Source of the DNA: Notospermus geniculatus
Taxonomy: Eukaryota > Nemertea > Pilidiophora > Heteronemertea > Lineidae
Assembly: GCA_002633025.1 (NCBI GenBank)
Contig: NMRB01000144.1
Span: 442,699-506,698 of the forward strand
Length of the DNA: 64,000 nucleotides
Direction of reading: 5' to 3'
Below the pieces are notes generated by a model that worked only from the letters and a program-made list of their open reading frames with translations, searched no databases and had not been told where the DNA came from. Positions within the stretch are counted from its first letter, which is position 1; every line of letters begins with the position of its first letter. A program made the position numbers and the translations under genes. This document shows positions 55,702 to 64,000 of the stretch, piece after piece.

Positions 55702-56031
55702 CTAAACCCGGGTCATAGCTGAGACCAGAGTCCGATTTCTTTGGCAAAGTTCACCTTTTGACGAAAGTCTAAAGCCCGCATCAGAAATTCCTGTGCATTT
55801 TCCTTGGGAGTCTGTCTGAGTTTGGTTCACCAAGTCCTTGTAGAGCTCAGTTGCACCCTTCTCAGAGTAATGAAACCTGAGAATCTTCTGTAGTGAAGGC
55901 AAGTGCAAACACTCCTTGCCCTCCAAGTAGCTGTGAAATGTACTGCCTGCTGAGATGGCGTTAATGACTGCTGTGGTGGCCTCTTTGTCGCTATAGTCCT
56001 TGGCCAGCCCTGCCTCAATTTGATGGATCAA
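55702..56031 (-). pseudogene. Retrotransposon gag-like fragment
   Basis: The frame contains AVINAISAGSTFHSYLEGKE, then LPSLQKILRFHYSEKGATEL and YKDLVNQTQTDSQ. I recall the pattern AI.PG..LRSYLEG...LTLP.LR.ILR.HY.EK.ATELY from gag-like ORFs of invertebrate LTR elements. A one-base frame change after NQTQTDSQ puts the expected RALDxRQK segment in another frame. It is a decayed piece without zinc knuckles. Confidence 0.5.
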
Positions 56032-56039
56032 GCTTGAAA

Positions 56040-57365
56040 ATGGAAGTTATTGTCCAATTTAATGGACCAGCAGTGCCCAATTATTTCATCGTTATCAAAA
56101 ACAACAACAATACCTCCGTCNAGGCCTATTTTGGTTCAAAAGTTAGTCATGAGTCAGTATTTAAGTCCTTTGAGTGTTGATACATGTATTTCACGAGTAG
56201 GCTAACTGCGCGCATGCTATAATTTTCCTCGAAATCGTTATGGCAATGACCTGGGTACCTACAGGATCCTGATTTCATATCGCGATGTCGCTCAATTCCT
56301 GAACTCCTTTCGGTCGGCAAGCTATGTTCCTACCGGCGCTGCTATTACCAATGTCGATAGTAGGCCTAGTTTGGGTAGGACGGATGTTTTGGGGCCCATC
56401 CGAATGCATCAACACTCATGACAGCACTGCTCCGTCACATCGCTCGTAACATAGGCATATGGGTCCCAAAACTCGTTACGAAATTCCCACATCTGTAGTA
56501 GGTCGGTCGGTCGGTCGGTCAGTCGGTCGGTCGGCGTTTTTCCGGTTACCTATGACAACGATAAGGCCCGGTTGTGCCAAAAATATCCACTGCCTTTTTG
56601 CTTGTGGTCACAGTGTAAAGCAGGAGGTTCTGAGTAAATGACAGTGGGATAACTATATTGCAGTTCACAGATTCATAAGAGATTTGTTCTAAACACTTTG
56701 CCCGCACAGACTTTTCGTTCTCAGTCTCAGGCACCACACATAATCCATTTAAAAATGACCTAACTGTGCCATCAAATTTTCTCCATGTACTGATTGAGAT
56801 CTTAGGGAAGCCAGACGGTCACCATATTAACATAAAATTCCTGAACCGCCCAAAATGATGTGCGCATGCGTGAACTAAAAATAGAATGGCTCCAGCTGCC
56901 AATATTTATCAACAATAACATGATCATCGCCATTTGCGTTTCAGTGTTGCGCATGCGCTTGTGACGTCAGAATTTGTCAGGTCTCACTCCGTCACTTCAT
57001 CCTCAGTGATGACATTGTCTTCAGTCTTTGGTGTCATTGGCACCGTCTTTCCCTGTTGTCCTCGTCCTCATATAAATTTGGCTCATTGTGATATCGTGAA
57101 TATCAGAAATCGAACAGGCTGAAATCTTGGGTAGATGTCCCCGGCTTAGGGGACTGGTTGCCGTCTTGACCGATTGGTTGGGACGGCATCTTCTTTGGCA
57201 TGAGGCTGAAAGCCTCTGGCTTACGGGAATGGCTGGAGAGAGTGGTGGATGTAGCTGCTTCTGATTCTTTGAATCCTCAGCATGCGTGCTGGGGAGGATT
57301 ACTTGAAGCTGAACTAACTGTCATGTCATGGTCAGTGTCTGACACATGAGGATATTGTGGGAGGC
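56040..57365. other. No gene recognised; GGTC microsatellite
   Basis: A run of CGGTCGGTCGGT lies at 56500-56535. Otherwise I see no motif on either strand. Confidence 0.4.
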
Positions 57366-57372
57366 TTACACC

Positions 57373-57960
57373 CTAGGCTCCTGAGATGAGCAATGAATAG
57401 CAACAGCAAGGGCGGTGAAATATACACCATCGACTGGTTGAGAGTAACGGTGATGAAAGTTTCATACTGATGAAAAGCCCTGAGATAGCCATGTGAGATC
57501 CAGCGGAGCGATTAGAATCAATCAAGTCCTTCACAAGCGGAAGAAGTTGCGTGATGCAATGAGGACTCGATTTCCGTCGAACTGGGATCCATCCCGTAAC
57601 CTTTGGAGGCATCCAGAAAACGTGACATCTGCAGACGAGAAAGAGCATCGCATAATATGTTGAGTACATTGTACACCTGGGATGTGGGTAGCTTGGAAAA
57701 CAATGTTGTACCTCAAGGAAATGAGTAAGGCCTACCAACCTACGAAGAATTGAAAGAAGTAAGGGCTCCTTGGCAGACTGTTTGTTAATAACATGAACAA
57801 GGGCTTCGTTGTCCGTATGAAAAATAATGGCTCTGTTGGCCAACTGAGGAGCCCACAATTATAGTACAAGGCTAGAACTATTGGATAGGATGGCAGTATT
57901 AAGCGACTGAAAACGGTTCTCCCAAGCGACGGGCTCACTTCTTTAGTGTGGACGTTTTTA
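57373..57960 (-). pseudogene. DIRS-like retroelement RNase H region
   Basis: Reading the minus strand, LPSYPIVLALYY appears first. Then in a new frame come WAPQLANRAIIFHTDNEALV and HVINKQSAKEPLLLSILRRL, then RYNIVFQATHIPGV, and after another shift NILCDALSRLQMSRF. This is the order of the RNase H region of DIRS/Ngaro-type retroelements, with the catalytic Asp in HTDNEA and the final Asp in CDALSRLQ. At least three frameshifts make it inactive. The reverse transcriptase and tyrosine recombinase are not recognised nearby. Confidence 0.7.
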
Positions 57961-58047
57961 GCTACGCTGGTCTTTAGCCAGCGTAGCTTTACAAATGACC
58001 CTTGCTCTCTCCGAGCCACTAATGACTTTAACGTTACGAGAAAGTAG

Positions 58048-58254
58048 ATGGTGTGCGGCGACGTCGGGAGCGAGCGCTAAGAACCACTGATTACCTCAGG
58101 ATGGTGTGCGGCGACGTTGGGAGCGAGCGCTAAGAACCACTGATTACCTCAGGATGGTGTGCGGCGACGTTGGGAGCGAGGGCTAAGAACCACTGATTAC
58201 CTCAGGATGTGTGCGGTGACGTAGGGAGCGAGCGCTAAGAACCACTGATTACCT
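58048..58254. repeat. 53-bp tandem repeat, four units
   Basis: GGTGTGCGGCGACGTTGGGA, GCGAGCGCTAAGAACCACTG and ATTACCTCAGGAT repeat four times with few changes; the last unit has a short deletion. Confidence 0.95.
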
Positions 58255-59208
58255 GATTCTGCCCAAACTACCGCGGGTTGATTCTCAGCGACTGACACCA
58301 TCATCAGACGGGAGAATCACTTGAAGTTTAGCGAATCAAAGGGACGAGTGCAAAAGGCAAGAAGGTTCGTGGTGGACAAGATGCTCTGACTAATTCAATC
58401 GGGATTTGACGCCTTTACTTTATATCAATTTACATATTTGGGACAGAAATAGAAAGACGACTGGTTGGCCGACAGAAGATGACCTCTTCCAAGGACAGAG
58501 TTTTATATCTAACGAAGAGATAAACAAAACCATAAGTCTTTTTCAATGACTTTATTGACGTCAGTCTGACCTCTCACGCCACTTACCGTCCAATATGCTC
58601 TTTCAGAGTTAGCGACCGTGGAGGGCCTGGCAGAGTATTTCAGCAAAGGGCCTAAATAGTTCAATTCAAAAGGCTTACATGGGTAATAATCGTTTAAAAG
58701 ATAGAAATCTCAAGTCACCAAAAGAAAATCTAAAGCAGAGACTGGATATTTAAATTTAACCCAGGGGCTTTGTTAGTTTTCTTTCAGAATGTCGCTGCCC
58801 TTCCCGACTTTTAACCAAAAGATCACGCCGAGATAATAGACGATAACTTGATTCAAAGGGCGAAGTCGCCTCTGAAATAGAACGCACTCACACGTCAACG
58901 CAGCATTGTGACGTCTCAACAATCACCAGGTATTGAGCTATGGAAGTCAAGCGGACATTCATTGACGGAGACGGAATAAAAGTCTTTATTATAAATTGTA
59001 TTATATTTCAAGCATATACACGTCAATGAATTAGTCATACAGAGACAGGGGGGATTTTCTTGTCTTGCATGTCTTGGAAGCTTGTAAGATCTCAAGGTTG
59101 AAATAAGGACATGCTGGAACACCAGCAGACGTCATGTTGCCTCTCTTAGTTCAGGGGACGTAGATGAATACGTCGCAAGTGCATTAAGGAAGCTGCAGAC
59201 TACCGCTA
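58255..59208. other. No gene recognised
   Basis: I see no coding motif or clear repeat. Confidence 0.4.
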
Positions 59209-59210
59209 TA

Positions 59211-59400
59211 TACTATAGACATGGCCCAGAATTAGCGGACCTATGTTTACATAGATTGACATGACACCTATTTTCAGACGGCCAGTGCATAAAAACTACG
59301 CTTTATTGGCACGCTACATCTGATTTCTGCTAAGATTTTTAGGAGATGGTCGAAAACTGGACCGGGTGTCCCGTTAATTCTGGGCCATGTCTATAGTATA
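59211..59400. mobile_element. 190-bp TIR element
   Basis: Terminal inverted repeats of 30 bp, starting TATACTATAGACATGGCCCA, differ at one position. The core shows no coding motif. Confidence 0.8.
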
Positions 59401-59408
59401 TGTATGAC

Positions 59409-59605
59409 AGCAGCGTGAGCGGTTGTAGGCCTACCACCTTTTCCATCGACGTTTCGTCCCAGTTGCATTGCGTCACGGACGTCGCGTCACTGTGTCGTGA
59501 CGCGACGTCATTGCATTAATTGTCTTGCCTTTTAACGTCTTTGGTACAACCGCTCGAAGCGCCGCCCTGGCGGGGTAAAAGTCAAGCGGGTCCCTCCATT
59601 TGAAA
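59409..59605. mobile_element. GACGTC-rich MITE family, copy 3
   Basis: CGTGACGCGACGTCATTGCA and TTGGTACAACCGCTCGAAGC match the family at 38445-38615. It is the most diverged copy, with an extra GACGTCGCGTCAC segment. Confidence 0.7.
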
Positions 59606-61740
59606 TGTACAGGGGACAGCTCCTCTTCCTCAAGTAACTATCATCCTGACTTGAATGGCGTCGTCAACGGCTACCGTTTTCCTCATCCTCAGTTCACGTA
59701 AAAGAAGCATATCCATTACGGGTCAAGGATGCTGAACCAAGGGTCGAACTCTGGACACTTGAATAAGATATCCGATGTTCTTTACTTTTCGATGCATGGT
59801 TCGAGCATACCATGAACCCTTGACATACCATGCACTCGCTAAAGGCCTACTAGGATGAGTTCTTGACACATTTGTACCCCGAAAGAGGATGGGGATGAGG
59901 ACTTGACATATTGACCACTTGGGTGCAGAGGGTCCTCAATGCGGGATACGTAAAGTTTACTTTCTAAAGCTCCTGTAGGTAAATAGGTACATTTCTAGCG
60001 TCCTGATGACAAGGTGGAAATCTCTTGTCCAGTTGTGGACTCCCCAGTATTGTTCACTGGTTGAAGAAAAAGGACTTGCGCCTTGAAACGAGTGCTTCGT
60101 GAATCAGGTTCCTGAAATGTACACGATTCGTCACTGTACACAGTTTTGTAAAAGGCAGCATTCAGCCTCAGCTCACTCCCAGCCTATCTGACATATACTG
60201 ACATATACAATGTAATTCATTTTATGTACATGTACTTGTATAAGTCAGAAGTTAAAATCCGGCTGCTGATGATGAAGTCCTTATTGACCTAAAATTCAGC
60301 AACAATGTGGACCCTCTCAGCAGTCTAATTAACTAATTATTCTGTCTGCAACAAGCACTAATACAACATGGGGCTATTTATGGTGCGGAATCTATCGGTG
60401 ACTTCGATCCAGTCTGCAAGTGAACGAAGGCAGAATGCTAACACAATGCTTGATATTGGCCAACTCGTTACTCTATCTACTTCTGTTACAGTAACATCTA
60501 TATCTCAGCTATTCTTGGGCCGGGTGTGGCTGACGTGCGAGTTTAGAGTTTTCTCCTGCGAGTTGGCTCTCATTTGGTAATAGGAGCAGTCAGCCGCGCG
60601 TAGTGCCAAAAGATGGCAGCAAAGTTCTAGCGGACCAATACACAGGAAAATCCACGTGATTGGTGCTCGATCAAGAATGAATGGGTCCGCTATATGCATT
60701 GAATTGGGCCGTAGTGACACCTATTGGTCAACTCACTGACAGCTCCTATTCACCATTGTTGGCTTCCATACGGCTTGTGGGTGATCCACCGGCTCTACGA
60801 CGAGTTTACGATTATGTAGTCTGCGATTTGCTTACGACTATTTCACGACGTGTTTACGACGAGTGTACGACGGCCGGTGGATCAGCTATACGTAACCATC
60901 GGCACAAGCGGCTGCCCATAGGTTTCTACGGCTGATTTCCCCATAGACAGCCAACTTGCCCGATGAAACTCCTGTGAAGGAGCGCCAAGATGGTCTTGAG
61001 GTCACATGAACCTCGATCAGTGACAACTGCAGCAGGGACGCCGAGGTGGCGCCTGGCTTAGTGTCAAGTTTGTAGGGTCATGCAGTCCGAAGTGGGACCA
61101 TTGAAATGTACGCAGACTCGGTTTCCTGACGTCGATGGTCGCATGATTTAGTCGAAACATGACTGTTTTCTGAATGAATTTCATCTTCCCAAAGCTGTAG
61201 CCGTGTTAATATATTACCGAGTTCTAATGATTTCATCAGCGTGACACACAAAGTCTGCCAATATAACTAAACATTAGAAGAAGCCCCCTCAATACAAAAT
61301 CAAATATCCTGCCCTATAGAGTAGTGCCTGCCTCTTCTTTCTAGTGCTTCTCATGAAGAGCAACTTCTTATCCAAACTTACAATTTTTGTGGCGAGCCAG
61401 TTTTTTCTCGACTGTACAGTACTGTGTGGTATATGGTTTATGCGGCACTGTTCGTTGCCAAAATCGATGGGGTAAATCAGTATTCATGAGCTATGCACTG
61501 CATGAAGAAGAGGTATGCCGGCAGAATTGTCAGCAAATAAGAAACGAGAGAGATCCAGTTTGGAAGGACTGATTCATTTCGCTGGTGTATCCCATCACGA
61601 AGACTTTAAGTCAAAGCAAATCTGTGGATTCAGAAGTAAAAGTACACATGTATTTGAAAAGAAGCTGAAGTACGAGCACTTTGTCAGCAACGTTAACCAA
61701 GACATCAGTATTGTGTGTATTTCACTGAGAGTTTTCAAGC
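59606..61740. other. No gene recognised; one dispersed repeat
   Basis: The segment 60590-60750 is the reverse-oriented copy of 23250-23440. GCTTCGTGAATCAGGTTCCT at 60095 resembles a lone end of the CCWGG-type foldbacks. Frames here are short and motif-free. Confidence 0.45.
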
Positions 61741-61744
61741 CAGG

Positions 61745-61850
61745 GACCTTATTCACAAAGCCCCCGTAACTTTAAGGGCACGCAAATCCTTTGTCTGGCT
61801 GATAGTGAACAATAGGTTGTCAGCAAATGGACAATAGTTTACGTACTCCC
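61745..61850. mobile_element. 106-bp CCWGG-type element
   Basis: The left end GACCTTATTCACAAAGCC and interior CAAATCCTTTGTCTGGCTGA match the 199-bp element at 29284-29482, here about half-length. CCAGG flanks both ends (61740-61744, 61851-61855). Confidence 0.7.
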
Positions 61851-61855
61851 CCAGG

Positions 61856-61960
61856 CTCCATATTCATAAACATACTTAAGTCAAAGTGTGATACTTATCT
61901 TTTGTGTTGAACAAAGGATATTAGTGTGACACTTAGACTTAAAGTTTTATTAATATGGGC
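61856..61960. mobile_element. 105-bp CCWGG-type foldback
   Basis: CTCCATATTCATAAAC and TTAATATGGGC form the ends, with inner ACTTAAGTCAAAGTGTGA pairing to TCAGTGTGACACTTAGACTT-like sequence. Flanks are CCAGG (61851-61855) and CCTGG (61961-61965). It belongs with the 29576-29680 family and directly abuts the previous element. Confidence 0.75.
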
Positions 61961-62031
61961 CCTGGATTTTACTGCAACTAACTGGTTCGTCTGCCTCTCT
62001 CCCCTGCCCTGTTGTTCAGTTGTCACCCATG

Positions 62032-62088
62032 TACCAAAACGGACTGTTTTTTAATACTCAGAGTATTAAAAAACCGTCTGTTTTGGTA
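62032..62088. mobile_element. 57-bp hairpin
   Basis: Two 28-bp arms, TACCAAAACGGACTGTTTTT and onward with complement, flank a single central A. It may be a minimal foldback. Confidence 0.7.
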
Positions 62089-62378
62089 GCGTTGTGCCAG
62101 GAAAATCAATGCAGTCTGTTCTTTACCAAAATAATTTGGATTTGTTGCCGAGTAAACTGCAACAGACAGAATGTAGCACTGTCATAAGTATTGTAAATCA
62201 TCTCCGAGTTTGGTTGGATGTGAAAGTCTGTAGATTTGGCATCGAATAACAATAGAGTGTTAGAGCATCAGTGGATGAAGGGAAGGAATCTTGTGTTGTG
62301 TGTAGGTTGATGAGATGAGCAAGCTGTGAGTGTGAATTCCCTTTGAATTCCCTTTACCATGCAAAAGTGATTACCAAA

Positions 62379-62545
62379 TTACCGCCGCTAGGAGGCGCTG
62401 TGAGCAGTTGTACCTTTTGTGGCGCTCCGTCTCTGCTGCACTGCGTCAAGGAGTCTTGACGCGACGTCACTGCATTGCTTTGCTCTGTTTTTGACGTCTT
62501 CGGTACACCGCTCGCAGCGCCGTCCTGTCGGGATGAAAACATTCA
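62379..62545. mobile_element. GACGTC-rich MITE family, copy 4
   Basis: GACGCGACGTCACTGCATTG, TTTGACGTCTTCGGTACACC and CAGCGCCGTCCTGTCGGGAT match copies 1 and 2. The minus-strand frames here are shadows of the repeat. Confidence 0.8.
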
Positions 62546-62887
62546 TGAATTCGTATAACGAACATAGCATGACTCACTTGGAGTAAAAAATGTTTTGGAA
62601 ACTTGTCCAAGGAGTTGATACGTTAAACAATACGCCCTGAAAATTACATGTTCATGTTACATGAGTTTGTTAATTATTGACCTCATATTTTTGTTGCTAA
62701 TTTGATCACGTTTCCTTTGACCACCTTATATTACAAGATACAGCTTATTTAGTTTTTAACCTTCATTCATCGCCGGTTAATTTGGTGTTACAGTTCTAAA
62801 AACAGTTATGTGCAATGAAAACAAAGGCAAACAGGACCAACACTGTTTTTGTGGCCCACCAAAAAAAATGTCAGATAGTTCTTACAG

Positions 62888-63002
62888 ATCCTCCCACAGC
62901 AAGGCTTGGTCTCGTTCCTCTTCATACACTCGCACGCAGTGTATGAAAAGTGGATGAAGTGGATGAAGAGGAGCGAGGTAAAAACCCGTGCTGTGGGAGG
63001 AT
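62888..63002. mobile_element. 115-bp foldback element
   Basis: Arms ATCCTCCCACAGC and GCTGTGGGAGGAT, with inner CTCTTCATACACT paired imperfectly, form a hairpin with several mismatches. Confidence 0.65.
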
Positions 63003-64000
63003 GTTCTTACATCTCAATTCCAACACCGTTGTCGTTTACAAGTTGACCGATGTAGAAAGGCCTACTGAGAAGCATGAAACCGGTGAACGTTTAGGACAGA
63101 TACGGATTGTGCTCTGCTTTGGAAGGTTACTTGTCGTCCAGCACTCTATTTTGAGAACAAGTGCACTTGTGATAGTGTCATCTGATATTCAAACCATGAA
63201 ATGGTCCGCGATCAACCGTGTTAACTAGGGCGTGGTGCCTACCTCTTATTTCTTACAACAATAATATACGTACGCTCCTTTCTTGAAACTCATACATGTA
63301 AGATCATGAATGAATCTAGGGTAACCATATTTGGATATTCTTCTTAATTTATAGTAATTGCTTTCATGTTATCTAGTGTCGGGGTACAAAGAAATAAAAA
63401 GGCAAGCTACACAGTCATGCCTATCTTAAGGCATATTCACGCACTGATAAGTCTATGAGAATGGGACTATGGTCTAGGCCTCACTTGGCCCTCGCAGCAA
63501 ACCGCTTGAAAATCTGCTGGCTTTGCACATTCCTTTTTCCTTTGATTTTAATTTTTTACCCCAGAGAGTGGGGTGGGGGTGGGGTGGGGGGGGGGCACAC
63601 CAGCAGGATGTGCGTAGAGTGAGCTGGGAAGAGATCTCATTTGCCTAAAAAGGCACACCAACAAAAACCCTCGAACATCTTTTTCTTCTTCACCAATGTG
63701 AAATCTCATGAACAGTACGAATACACTTTATCTTCTTTTGTTCTTTTCTTTCTCAGTCTATGGGAAAGTCAGCGATTTTCACCTCAGAGCACGATTCCAG
63801 TGCAGAACAAAAGACCAATTCACATCCTTCAAATGGCTTTCACACTCAACTTCTCGTTTTCAGCGTCAAGATTACAATCTTCACAGGACCTTTATTTGAA
63901 CTTTGCCGATACAATGTCAAAAAGAAAGAAGCGCCTGAGACGTGGAATCATATTTAATATCCTAAAAGTTGGAACCAAAGATCAATACTTAAACTCAAGT
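63003..64000. other. No gene recognised
   Basis: A G-rich run lies at 63567-63594. Plus-strand frames near 63708-63957 overlap and show no motif. I see nothing else. Confidence 0.4.

Overview
The window reads as a draft-assembly segment of an invertebrate animal genome, probably marine and either lophotrochozoan or ambulacrarian. The evidence is one multi-exon gene with GT-AG introns and a TATA promoter, many decayed animal transposon relics, tRNA-derived SINEs and dense foldback (MITE-like) elements. There is an 854-base run of N (42751-43604) and several single N bases. Nothing looks bacterial. There is no CRISPR array, operon, intact rRNA or convincing functional tRNA.

The only confident host gene is a cytoplasmic-type intermediate filament (IF) gene on the + strand. 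Its TATA box is at 37112-37119, its start codon at 37247, and eight exons run to 42473. They give 440 complete codons: a head, the whole rod with a long lamin-type coil 1B, and the conserved rod end. The tail exon or exons are missing, either in the assembly gap or beyond the window. A 39-bp tandem repeat carrying TTTACGTCA lies about 0.4-0.6 kb upstream of the TATA box, and the introns hold several MITEs and SINEs.

Region by region: 1-9 kb and 10.8-11.9 kb hold fragments of hAT, Tc1/mariner-like and BEL/Pao elements and an orphan transposon protein, several split by later insertions. 9.8-10.8 kb has two TTAA-flanked foldback elements, one containing two tRNA-like modules. 13.7-20.3 kb has a 638-bp TIR element plus relics of a C2H2 protein, a Harbinger transposase, a Ulp1-type protease and an orphan invertebrate protein family. 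20.6-26.5 kb is dominated by inverted-repeat elements. 28.2-34.5 kb is a tandemly duplicated block of repeats and 54-57-bp minisatellites. 43.6-53.8 kb is mostly non-coding with minisatellites and a long CAG tract. 54.2-58.0 kb holds SGNH-hydrolase, piggyBac, gag-like and DIRS-like relics. 58-64 kb is repeats and apparently empty DNA.

The most interesting signal is a set of short foldback elements, several of 105 bp, whose termini share a CCATATTCACAAAGC-like motif. They are flanked by a CCWGG-like 5-bp target duplication. One copy has a matching empty site in the neighbouring segmental duplicate, and removing another restores a canonical transposase motif. A second set of nine elements is flanked by TTAA or a one-base variant. 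All protein names rest on motifs recognised by eye; no search was run.
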